Below are positions 22,551-31,900 of a DNA stretch of 64,000 nucleotides, piece after piece; position 1 is the stretch's first letter, and every line of letters starts with the position of its first letter. Location: positions 930,802 through 994,801 of the forward strand of contig NW_015961970.1 in NCBI RefSeq assembly GCF_000497045.1, read 5' to 3'. Made by a program: the position numbers and the translations under genes. The notes below the pieces were generated by a model, which was not told where the DNA came from, made no database searches, and saw only the letters and a program-made list of their open reading frames with translations. This DNA comes from Kalmanozyma brasiliensis GHG001 (Eukaryota > Basidiomycota > Ustilaginomycetes > Ustilaginales).

Positions 22551-23054
22551 GGCTGACATGCAGCTAATCCCACCCGCAGCTCAACCGCCTTGAGATGAGC
22601 CCGTGCGTTGCAAAGGAGACACGGCTTGGGCCCGCACCCTCGCGGCTGAGTTGTGACATTTGAAAGAACTCCGACGATGCTCTTCATCGCCCGACGACGA
22701 GCGTGAGAAGGGTCTGTGTGAGCGAGGATAGATCGGCGTAATCATCGTTGTGGCTTGGGCTGATCAAGGGGATGTCCAGAAATGCAAGTGTCGAGCTGAC
22801 AAGCGTGCGGGCGGACCGCCGCCAAAAAAATCCATGCATGAACTGCAGGAGACCAACACGCACAGGGTCCTGCGTGAGACGCACACACACACGCCAGCCG
22901 CCGCTTTCCCCTGCATTGTCGGCTCGTTGGCGAAGCCGATACGCACTCAGCCATCACAATCCGCATCGCTTCTTTCACGGATCCATCCCAGGGAGAAGCA
23001 AAGCAGCACAAAGTGTGATTGTGTGATGCTAAAGATACAATCGAAGACCGAGGT
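22551..23054. other. Intergenic spacer upstream of the CH-like gene
   Basis: About 500 bases between two minus-strand genes. A short CA-rich run (acacacacac) sits near 22881-22893. No RNA gene or coding signal seen. Confidence 0.45.
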
Positions 23055-25139
23055 TCAAGTCGATGAAGCGTTCTCGCCTGCCGGAACAGCAAGATGGCCT
23101 GGCAATCTGATCGGGGGCAGGCACTCAACTGAGATACTGGCAACACCCCACCCACCTGACCCCAGCTTGTCGCCGCCGAGGATGGGTCTTCGGTCGCCGC
23201 GTGCTTGCGCTGCATCCTCAATGTACGCAGGTCGTTGGGCGAGCTTGACGAAGCTGGCCTGCGTCGGCTGGGTCAACACGCTGAAGTGAGGAAGATGCGT
23301 GTTGGGCTCGTAGACGCCGATCGGCGGACCCTGGCGACGCTGAGCCTCGAGCTTATCCTGCAGCAGATCTTGCCGTTTCTTGCTGTCGTCTTCGAGCTCT
23401 GTAGCGGTGGCAGCCGGAAGGTTTTCTCGCTCCCACGGTGGAAGGTCATTGAGTGCCTCCGGGTCGTCCTCGGGCTCTGCTTCCCCATCCGCCACCGCTT
23501 CTTTGAGCTGCTCGGCTTTCGCGGCGTCGTCTACGTCCAGGTAGCGGTTGAAGCGCGGGAACGCCGACAGTCGGTCCTTGCGCGTCTCGTTGAGCTCGGA
23601 GTTCATGCCGCGTACGCTTCGCGCCATCTCCAGCATCCAATTGTCCTCGGTGATATCGCTCCGTTGCAGAGCTGCCCGACGGGATTGCCAGTTGCCAGCT
23701 CGCACGTAAGGCGCCTGGCCTGAGTCACCAAATTGCGTCACAACTGGGTCGCCTTGCGGATCGATGGTGGTGAAGCTGAAGGTGTCGACCTTCTTTTTGG
23801 GTCGGTCTCGCTCGCGTTCCAACTCACGACGCTTCTCCTGCTCTTCGTTGGACATGCCTCCCACCGTCTTGCCTTCCTTGACACCTGAAGCGCGCGCTTC
23901 GGCTTCGTAGTAGTCGTCGATGATGGCCTTGCCGCCGCTCAGGAAGCGAGCGCCGTGCAGCTTGTACACGTTTCGAGCTGGTACCATGGTGACATTGCGT
24001 GTCTTGAGTTGACCGCTCAGTCGTCCGTCGTCAATCAACTTCTCCTTCTCCGCCTGGAAGAGCTCGATCTTGAAGATCTGAGGGTTACGACGGAAGAAGT
24101 AGAGCGAGTCACGGTAGCCAGCCGAACGTGCAGCGTCGATGGCGAGCATGTAGACCTTTTCTGGATCCGAGCGTAGGTCCGAGGTGAAGTTGTATGCCTT
24201 GTACTGCCTGCCGCCCTGCAATCGTCCCTTGTCGTCCACCTTCTTGTCGCCTTCTGGATCGGACGGCAGAACGACCTCCTCTTCGTCCGCTTCGAGCAGG
24301 TACTTTGTGCCTTTGATGGTGACCGTCTTGCGTCCTTCTTCGTCGACCCCTTCCTCATCGTCGTTGTCCCCGTCCCCTTCTCCATCTCCGTCTCCATCTC
24401 CGTCACCGTCGGCATCTGCGTCGGCATCTTCCTCAGCGTCCTCGTCCCCGTCTGCTTCCTCTTCAGCATTGTCATCTCCAGCGCCGCCGTCATCGTCCTG
24501 CTCTGCATCATCTTCGGGCTGCTCGGAGCGTTCCTCGTCTTCGTCGTCCGCCGCTTTGCCTCGGCCACGGCCGGGGCCTCTTCTGCCGACGACTGCTATC
24601 CTCGACTTTCTTGGACTCCTTTGCGATCGAGGCGCAGCCGTTGGAGTTTGTGGAACTGGTGTGGTGGAAGCTTTGACGCGAGTGCGAGCGCTGCGGCTTC
24701 GTGGAGTAGAAGATGTGTTGTGTGCTGCTTCGGAATGGTCTGCTTCAGCGTCGTCATCGCCCTCAGTGGCTTCTTGCGCCTGTGGAGAACCCATCTCGAC
24801 GTCCTGATCGACGCCCTGCTGCTCTGGCTTTGTGGATTGACGGCGCGGTCGGCGTGAGGGAGTAGCTCGTGTGGAAGACGAGGCGGTACCGAAGGCCTCT
24901 TCGTGGGACCGTGTTCTGGAGAGTCGCGAGCTTCTTGACCGAGACAGACCAGCGCCTCGTAAGCTCTCGGCCAGCGCCATCTCTTCGTCCTTTGGTTGCG
25001 CTTCTGCTGATGGCTCCTCTGCGTCTGTGATCGAATCTATTGGAGCTGCTACAGGATCAGTGCTGGTGGTTGAAACGGCGGATGCATCGTCGGCAGGTCC
25101 TTTGCGGACCCGCAGTGTGATGCCTTTGGTCCGTGCCAT
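23055..25139 (-). CDS. RSC7: RSC/SWI-SNF chromatin-remodelling subunit Rsc7/Npl6-like
   Basis: Nuclear accessory subunit of the RSC ATP-dependent nucleosome remodeller. A single exon encodes 694 residues. It starts MARTKGITLRVRKG. Residues 1-215 are Ser/Ala/Glu-rich with several basic patches (RSPRKSRIAVVGRRGPGRGR). A very acidic tract at about 215-270 contains an alternating Asp-Ala/Asp-Gly run. The conserved Rsc7/Swp82 region begins near 290 with LLEADEEEVVLPSDPEGDKK and includes GRQYKAYNFTSDLRSDPEKV, SLYFFRRNPQIFKI and HGARFLSGGKAIIDDYYEAE. The C-terminal ILGGDKLGSGGWGVAS segment matches the family's closing motif, so I see no need for a 3' intron. It is divergent from the BTB-like gene. 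Yeast Rsc7 is shorter (about 435 residues); the extra length is the low-complexity N-terminus. Confidence 0.9.
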   Translation of the reverse strand: MARTKGITLRVRKGPADDASAVSTTSTDPVAAPIDSITDAEEPSAEAQPKDEEMALAESLRGAGLSRSRSSRLSRTRSHEEAFGTASSSTRATPSRRPRRQSTKPEQQGVDQDVEMGSPQAQEATEGDDDAEADHSEAAHNTSSTPRSRSARTRVKASTTPVPQTPTAAPRSQRSPRKSRIAVVGRRGPGRGRGKAADDEDEERSEQPEDDAEQDDDGGAGDDNAEEEADGDEDAEEDADADADGDGDGDGDGEGDGDNDDEEGVDEEGRKTVTIKGTKYLLEADEEEVVLPSDPEGDKKVDDKGRLQGGRQYKAYNFTSDLRSDPEKVYMLAIDAARSAGYRDSLYFFRRNPQIFKIELFQAEKEKLIDDGRLSGQLKTRNVTMVPARNVYKLHGARFLSGGKAIIDDYYEAEARASGVKEGKTVGGMSNEEQEKRRELERERDRPKKKVDTFSFTTIDPQGDPVVTQFGDSGQAPYVRAGNWQSRRAALQRSDITEDNWMLEMARSVRGMNSELNETRKDRLSAFPRFNRYLDVDDAAKAEQLKEAVADGEAEPEDDPEALNDLPPWERENLPAATATELEDDSKKRQDLLQDKLEAQRRQGPPIGVYEPNTHLPHFSVLTQPTQASFVKLAQRPAYIEDAAQARGDRRPILGGDKLGSGGWGVASISVECLPPIRLPGHLAVPAGENASST

Positions 25140-25210
25140 GTTGGATACGCTTTCGTCGTATCAAGGTTTTGGATCGTTTCGTGGCGAAGATGGTCGAAGG
25201 CTGGATGGAC

Positions 25211-25255
25211 GAGGGGATTGACACATCTACAGGTGAGTGATGAGGGGATTGACAC
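25211..25255. repeat. Direct repeat of a 14-mer, 31-base period
   Basis: GAGGGGATTGACAC occurs at 25211-25224 and again, identical, at 25242-25255, about 70-115 bases upstream of the RSC7 start codon. It may be a duplicated regulator site. Confidence 0.7.
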
Positions 25256-26298
25256 GTCCCACTGGTGGGACAGGCTTAAGCTCTCCAAACCCAAAACTGT
25301 CATGAAGCGGTTGTTGCAGAGCGAAGAAGCGAACGCTGGTCCAGACACGCGAAGATCCTACGCGTTGAGATCGGCTCCGATTTGCTGCCTCTCTTCTGAT
25401 TTAAGCAGTCAATTCTTTTTATCCCGTAAAATGATTTTCGTCTTGGACCCTGTCTGTTCAGAACAGAACTGCGCTTGCCTGCGGGCGTGAGGCGGCGGAT
25501 CTGCTTGCAACACAGGAAGCGCTTGCCCTTGCGTCGCTTGATGTCGCTCTGCAAGAAACGCTGCCACGCTGTTTCTACGTCGTGCTGCATTTCGTCTCGC
25601 CGCATCAACAAGGTTCAGCCCACCTTCTTTTGCCACTGATCACATGAAGACTCGACGAAGAATTAGGCAATGATGGCTCGCCCGCTCGCTGCGTCTCAAG
25701 CTCAAGATTTGGACCGCTTGCTGACTTGCGACTGAAATCGCTATCAAGCTCCTGTCAAGCACTGAAAAATCACTGTGACAGGACGAAAAGCAAATGGCCA
25801 TCCGTTCTCACGAGCAGCGGCGTTGTCAGGCAGATCCGCCTCCCTTGCAGGTGTGCAGAGATGCGAGATGGAACTGCCGCCATGCGAACCTGCAGCTCAT
25901 TTTGACTGACTGACAAAGGGCAGCGCAGGGACGCGGAGAGCGAGCCAGAGGCCCAAGCGTCCGAATCAGAATCCTCGTCAGGCTTCCTGTTGCTCTGTTC
26001 GTCCGTTCCCACGCACCCACTCTCCCACGCGGTTTCCGTCACATCATGGAAGCCAGAGCTCAGCTTCATCACGGCTTCTCCCCTGTGGCTGATTCATTTT
26101 GAGCTTGTCACGGCCATGCAGCAGACGAGCCTGCTCAGCTCCCACGCAACCAGACGCAACGCATCGAATCACGGAGCGTAGAGTTCCCACGGCACGTTGG
26201 CCGTCAAGTCCCTGAGTGGCAAGAACAGGTCGGGTCGGGCTCAGCGCGGCTAGTCGAGGAGCGTTCCGTCCGTGCAGCAGTAGCAGCGCATACAAGGC

Positions 26299-26305
26299 TA
26301 TATAA
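26299..26305 (+). promoter_or_regulatory. TATA box of the BTB-like gene
   Basis: TATATAA, 270 bases upstream of the ATG at 26575, followed by C/T-rich leader sequence. It is one of the few canonical TATA boxes in the window. Confidence 0.45.
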
Positions 26306-26574
26306 CTCTGCCCTCTGCTTCGCCCCTTACCCATTCCTCCATTCAAGTCCCAGATTCCTACTCAACTGAGCTGAAGTCTTTGCGAGACGCGCTCTCGACT
26401 CTCGTCACGAACATTGAACGCAGCTTTTCATCGACACTCACACTGACAGAATCTCGATCGATTTAACTAAGAGCGGGACCAACATCATCGCTTCCAGCAT
26501 CCAATCGGCAGCCCTTCGCCAACAGCAGCACAAGCGACACCTGCAGCACCATCACTACTAGCAGCGCAGTAGAC

Positions 26575-27333
26575 ATGGCAGCCGTCGACCCCGCGCATGG
26601 CTGGGACGTGCCTGTGGACCGCTTCGAAGGCGTTTGCGACCCTGCCAGCGAATGGGACATCCCGATCTGCAGCGTGTCTCTCCCCGAGGTTCGTGTAAGA
26701 GACGACTCTGCGGGTATGCACGACTGCGAGATGGGCACGCCGGAGCTCTCGAGCGGATTTTCGGACGCAGATGACTCAATCGAGGTCGACGAGTACGAGG
26801 ACGAGATCGTTACCCTGGTGAGCTCGGACGGCGGTGAGGTGACCTGCTCTCGGCAAACAATCCGAGAGCATTCCATCCGGCTGCACGAGCTGATCACGGC
26901 ACACGACAACTCGGCGTCTCGCATCGTCCTCAACATTCGGTACACCGAGGTCAGGGTTCTCGTCGACACGATGGATGGTTCTCGCCCCATCGACACCACC
27001 TACTGGGCCTCATACTACGGCATCGACGATCTCGTTCGCTTTACTGAGCTTTTTGTACTCTACGACTTTCGGCAATCCGAAGATCTCTTGGATGGCATCG
27101 AAGTGGCTATCATGGACCGACTCGAGCCCTCTTTCGAAGTATTTGGTGACAGCTCCCGCTTCGACCTTGCCGACTCACGATCCATCACCACACTCCGCTA
27201 CTTCGCCGAAGGACACGGCATGGACCGGCTCATCAACCGAATTGACCGTGAAGCCATTCTGAACGACGCAAGACTCTCGAACGACATCGTCGGCGAACGA
27301 CCTCGCAAATGGCGCAAGATCTCGTCCAAGTAA
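26575..27333 (+). CDS. BTB/POZ-like domain protein
   Basis: A single exon of 252 residues. An acidic N-terminal 70 residues precede a region resembling a fungal BTB/Skp1-POZ fold: EIVTLVSSDGGEVTCSRQTI (about 75-94), then HSIRLHELITAH, NIRYTEVRVLVDTMDG and YGIDDLVRFTELFVLYDF (about 145-165). The spacing of a strand-turn-strand, hydrophobic helices and a following long helix fits. BTB proteins dimerise or act as Cul3 adaptors; no Kelch, MATH or zinc-finger partner domain is present, so the role is unknown. The C-terminus is basic (ERPRKWRKISSK). The stop codon lies inside a perfect donor-like GTAAGT (27330-27335), which raises the possibility of a longer spliced form. A TATA box lies upstream. 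Confidence 0.75.
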   Translation: MAAVDPAHGWDVPVDRFEGVCDPASEWDIPICSVSLPEVRVRDDSAGMHDCEMGTPELSSGFSDADDSIEVDEYEDEIVTLVSSDGGEVTCSRQTIREHSIRLHELITAHDNSASRIVLNIRYTEVRVLVDTMDGSRPIDTTYWASYYGIDDLVRFTELFVLYDFRQSEDLLDGIEVAIMDRLEPSFEVFGDSSRFDLADSRSITTLRYFAEGHGMDRLINRIDREAILNDARLSNDIVGERPRKWRKISSK

Positions 27334-27610
27334 GTGACTGACCGTCGCAGTGAAGTGTTGCAAGCCGTGTGGATGCTGAAAGCTCTTCGTCGATGTCGGC
27401 GTTCTTCGGATGCGCCAGCTGTGCGGTTGCCGCTCTTGGATGAGACGGTACCTTTGCGTCGTGTCTTTTTGTTCCGTTCCTGGTTCTTTGAGATTGCCGT
27501 CACCGTGCTGTAACATCACCTGTGGACCGATATCTAAGCCCAAAGCCTCGTGACGAACCGATTGCTTCCCTGCCGATGAAGCCAGCCGAGGTCTTGATAC
27601 TCGTCTAGAC

Positions 27611-27863
27611 ATGCCAGCTGCAACAGCCGAAGACGGCTCCGCCTTTCAACGCATTGAATCAGGATTCACCAAGCCCTTTGTCGACCTCTCGCCAAGATGG
27701 AAGCTTTTAGTTTGGCATTGGCTGACCGAGTCAAGGTAAGTATAAGATGCGATGACTCTCGAAATTCAAAGCGTCCGTCTATGTCCCACACTCTGCTTCT
27801 AGCAGACAAGTTTTAAGCTCGAAGCTCGAAGAAAGATGGCATTCGAAGCATGCTCGACTATAA
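27611..27863 (+). CDS. Small two-exon gene, 61-residue protein, family unknown
   Basis: An ATG at 27611 opens a frame of 41 codons that ends inside a consensus donor, AG|GTAAGTATAAG, at 27736. Splicing to the acceptor CTTCTAG (ending 27802) keeps frame and adds 19 codons before a stop at 27861-27863. The protein begins MPAATAEDGSAFQRIESGF, has an aromatic, possibly amphipathic centre (RWKLLVWHWLTES), and ends with a basic tail (KLEERWHSKHARL). A second acceptor three bases on (GCAG, 27805) would remove one Ser without changing frame, a NAGNAG-type choice. It stops only 7 bases before the stop of the convergent YjbQ-like gene. Too short for a membrane-protein call; the Trp-rich segment could be membrane-associated. 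No homologue recognised. Confidence 0.45.
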
Positions 27864-27870
27864 TACACGT

Positions 27871-28680
27871 TCAAGGCAGGATGGTGGCGACAATCTTGCG
27901 CTTGTGCGAGAGCTTGCGGAACTCGCATAGGTAAACCGACTGCCAGGTGCCGAGGTTGAGTCGACCATCGGTGATGGGGATGGTGACCGAGGCGCCGATG
28001 AGACTCGTCTTGGTGTGCGAGACCGAGTCGTCCGGGCCCTCGTCGGTGTGCCTCCAGGGCAACGATTCGGGGACGACCTTGTCGAGTGCCTGCAATCGAG
28101 TCAAGTCAGCAACGCAAAGTGGGGAACGAGCGTCAGTCAACGGGAACGCCTTGAGCATCGTCCACTTTCATCGCGGTCGCAAACGTACCATGTCCATATC
28201 GGTGCGAACGTCCTTATCAAAGTTCTCGTTCAACGTCAGCGCCGCCGAAGTATGCTGGATGAACAGCGTCAGCACGCCCACCTTGACGCCCTTCAACCCC
28301 TCCTCGAGATGCGGCATGATCTCATTCTGGATGAGGTGGCAGCCCTTGCTGCGCGAGCTGAGCGTAAACTGCTTCTGCCACGGCATGGTCGGTTTCAATA
28401 GTACCTCTCCGGCTGCGTTGACACCTGTGCACTTGCAGCTATCCCTAGCGTTCCTCTTGGAGTAGAGGAATTCGAAGATGCCCGGGATGGGAAGGAACCA
28501 GTAGAGCAACGCAAGGGCGAGAACGAGTAAGGTGATGTTCGTCGGATCGCCGTATTGACCGGCCCGATGTTGCGCTTTGAGTTTGCGACGGGCTTCGCGC
28601 TTGTCGATGGGCTCGTGCGGCGATGAAGAGTACAGAGTGTCGCGAACAGGAGATGGTGGATATGTAGACGAGTCAGACAT
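27871..28680 (-). CDS. YjbQ/UPF0047 family protein with N-terminal membrane anchor
   Basis: Two exons, 28680-28189 and 28089-27871, with a 99-nt intron (donor GTACGT, acceptor TTGCAG), encode 236 residues. The C-terminal 140 residues are the YjbQ/UPF0047 domain: [37 protein letters not shown], then across the splice site [20 protein letters not shown] and [20 protein letters not shown]. Bacterial relatives show secondary thiamine-phosphate synthase activity; the eukaryotic role is not established. A hydrophobic segment at about 45-65 ([20 protein letters not shown]) follows a basic helix and should anchor it in a membrane, unlike soluble bacterial members. The frame is open to 28845, but I prefer ATG 28680 because a perfect CRE palindrome lies in the upstream part, suggesting promoter there. 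Confidence 0.85.
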
Positions 28681-28793
28681 CGAGAACGGAGGTCGGGAAG
28701 ATGGATTGCGTCCTGGAACCATGCCCACGCCGGGGTTCGCGGTGAGGACTTTTTTTCCGAAAGCTGGCTCAAGCGCAGCTGCAGAAGGTCGCG

Positions 28794-28801
28794 TGACGTC
28801 A
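28794..28801. promoter_or_regulatory. CRE/ATF-type palindrome TGACGTCA
   Basis: Perfect 8-base CRE, 114 bases upstream of the chosen YjbQ-like start. It is the classic site of bZIP factors of the CREB/ATF class, which mediate stress or cAMP responses in fungi. Function is inferred. Confidence 0.45.
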
Positions 28802-28973
28802 CACAATTTGGCCGACATCAGCGAGGCTCCGAGCTTCGAGCTCATCTTGGCGACACATCCTCAGAAGATATTCGACGATGATCACACGACGGGCGTACAG
28901 GGCCGAATCTGGTATCATATTTCTCATATCGGTACAGGGACACAATGTGTATCAGGGAGGTGCGAGAAAGGTA

Positions 28974-31900
28974 TTAGCCAACGACGGTCGACGGCGTTTG
29001 GAAGGCGCCGTGCATCTGGTGCTGTTGCTGCTCCTCTCCACCATCGAGGTGCTGCTGATCATACTGATGCTGTCCAGCAGACCCGTTGCGTTCGGCACGG
29101 GCGATCGCATGTGCAGCCCACGTCTCGTCGATCGGCTCGTCCGGAATCCCAGACATGTCTTCCTCCAACGCCCGAGGGCTGAGCGTGCGACCTTCGAGAC
29201 CGAGCAGCTTGTCCATCTGGCTCTCGCGGTACATAGCGCTGTTGCGCTTGTTGCGTCTCGAACCTGCATCGATCGTGCCATCCATATCCGCTGAGCTATC
29301 CCCACCCGCCGTCGTCACCTCCTCCTCGATCCGCCTCGGCGCAGGCTCCCCGTTCGCATCCGTCTCGAACACGGTATCAAACTCGGTGAGGAAGAGCGCA
29401 AAGATGCCCGCTCCAATGGCGAGCGTCGGGCTGAAGACAATGCCCACATTGCGCATCGTCATCTTGTTGACGTCCGAGTGCTCGATGATCTTGATCAGGT
29501 GGCTGCAGAGTGTGCGGAGGAGCGAGTAGTTGGCGAGCGGAAGCTGCGAGACGAGGTAGCCGAGCTCGTTGACGCGCTCGACACGGTCCGGGATCTCGTT
29601 GACGCGCATAAAGTCCATGTGCAGCTCGCGGGTGAGCACGCTGGTGGGCAGCTCTCGGAGGAATGTTTTGAGGAGACCGGCGATGGCGTGCGGGTCGTAG
29701 AACTCGTTCTCGTCGAGCAGATCGACATCGCCCTCCATGTTGAAGCGGTCCTTGAGCGTCTTGATCACCGCGGAGGAGCCCGAGAGTCGGTAGATGCCTT
29801 CCTCCATGAAGGCGTTGCGCTTCTCGAGATACTCGATGCAGCGGTAGACGACCGATGGCAGAGGCAGACCCTCGTGGGAGCTCGAGATGGCAATTGCCTC
29901 GAGGAGCGGCACGCCAAACACAGGCCGAGGCTCGCGGTGCTGCTTGTCGTTGCCACCGAAGCCACGGAAGCCTTGCCAGAAGCGCTTCTTGTCGTCCTTC
30001 TTGTCCGACGCGCCTTCTTCCTTTCCGCCGAACTTGTAGCCTGCAGGGATGGGCGCCCCGTTGAGCGGACCGCTGATGGCTGCCTTGGGTCGTCCCGTCG
30101 AGTCTCTGCGGGGGACAGGCGAGCCGGGCGCGTCTTGCAGGTCAGCGTTCCTCGTCATGGCGGGCGATCGAGGCTCATGGAAGCTGCGGTGCGAGGCGGA
30201 CTGTGGCAGGGACGTCGCAGCACTCGAGGCGGCTGGCCTGCCAGTCGCCGTCGAGTCTAGGCTGTTGGGGTGAGCAGAATTGTTCCTGCTAGAGTCCTGT
30301 CCGAGCGACGATCCTCGTTCCATTTCGTGACCGGCGAATTGGCGCATCGAGTTGTCGACGGAGGGGCTAAAGGGAGCGTCGGGCAGTCGGCTGCTGTATG
30401 GACCATCTCGGCTCGGCGTAGACGGATTCTGGGAGAGCGACATCTTGCTCATCATGCGAGTGGGAGACGAGGGCAAGTCGTCGATCGAGTTGCCATCGAG
30501 CTCGGCGATGGCGCGCACCAGGACGTCGACCCAGTCGTCGCGCTCCTCGTCGCTTTCGGCGCACAGAACGTGTCGGGCGACGTGGGCAGGCTCGTCCGGG
30601 CCGCCATCCTTCTTCTCGAGGATGAGAAAAGCGTGGCGGTAGGCGTTCTCGTCCTGCTCGCTGGAGGCGGCGCTCTTCTGCTGTCGACCGATCTGGGCAT
30701 CTCGGATGTTGATACTGCCGATCTGGGCTCCGCCGCGCGTCTCAAAGTAGCTGAGGTACGAGTTGCGCAGCACGTAGAAGCGGGTGACCCATCGGCCGAG
30801 ATTCTGGCCCTTCTTGGTGAGGAAGCCCTCCTTGGTGGTCGCGCTCGGGTCGCTTTTGCGGTTGGGAACCACATCGGTGCAGAGGAAGGTGCAGACCTCG
30901 TCCTTGTCCGGCAGCTCGAGCACCATGAGGCTCTGCAGGTAGATCTCGAGCAGCGCCTTGCGTTGATCGACCTTAGCCGGCGCGTGGTCCTTGAAGAGCG
31001 TCTTCTCGGGAAGAGGGGCAAGACGCTGAGAGGCCTTCTTGCCGACCTTGCTGCGAAGCTTGGCATCGAGGCCGACAATGTCGCTGTAGCTCTTCTCGAT
31101 GGTCCACGACGTGGGTGGTGTGGGTTCGGCTGAGGACATGTTGCTGACACCCCAGGAGGCGGGAGGCTGCAGAATGTCGACCGTGATGAAGAACGAGATG
31201 GAGTCCTTGCCGCGGTCAGGCGAGCGGTAGTTGGTCCCCTGGATCTTGATGCTGGCGACCCGCAGGAGGGACGAGTCGAGGCGAGGAGCGAGCACGCGCT
31301 TCGGTACATCGTCCTTGGATTTGCGTGAGAGGAGACCACGCCCCATCCTGTCATCGGGGAGAACCTTGTTGACGAGAGACCGCGTGCTGGTCGAGGAAGG
31401 CACCATGGTAGGGATAGCCTCAGCGCGGTTGCGGTTGGGACCAGATGCCAGCAGCGACCTCTCCGTCTCGGCAGGTCTCTCGACCTGAGGTTGATACGGA
31501 GACGTCGGCACAGCGGAGGGCGAAGAGTACGGCTGCTGCTGTTGAACGGGCGTGCGCAATCGCTCCTGAGCAGGAGCCCGTGGCATGCCGCCCATGTTGT
31601 GAGAGCCGTCGTCGGTGCCCGAAGCTGAACTGCGGTCGATGGCTTCGAAGTCTTCGTGGCCAGCAGAAGGATCGGTGACATCGTCTGGGGCGTGGTGAGG
31701 GCGCGAGCGCGAGATGGACTGGGCCTGCGCCTGCGCGGCCGCTCTCTGCTGCATGATGGACGCCTGCGAGCCATTTTGAGCAGATCTGTCGGCACCATAG
31801 TCGACCGGCTGAGGCGTCCGAGATGAGCCCTGATCGACGCTGGTGAGAGGGCTGTCGTAGATGTGGTTGGTGCCGTTGAGCGCGCCGGTGGCGGTATTGG

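Larger units (their letters stand above)
25140..26574. other. Divergent upstream region of RSC7 and the BTB-like gene
   Basis: 1.4 kb between divergent starts. Contains a duplicated 14-mer close to RSC7, a TATATAA box on the BTB side and the sequence gACAAAGGGc at about 25912-25921, which resembles the ACAAAGGGA pheromone-response type of HMG site with one mismatch. Short minus-strand frames at 25300-25636 have no coding bias that I trust. Confidence 0.45.

Noticed and set aside
23040..23060. GGTTCAAGTC resembling a tRNA T-arm
   Set aside because: No acceptor stem, D-arm or anticodon arm can be drawn around it, and it borders the RSC7 stop.
25300..25636. Two overlapping minus-strand frames of 75-103 codons upstream of RSC7
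   Set aside because: Both overlap in different frames with no codon preference; no splice model improves either.
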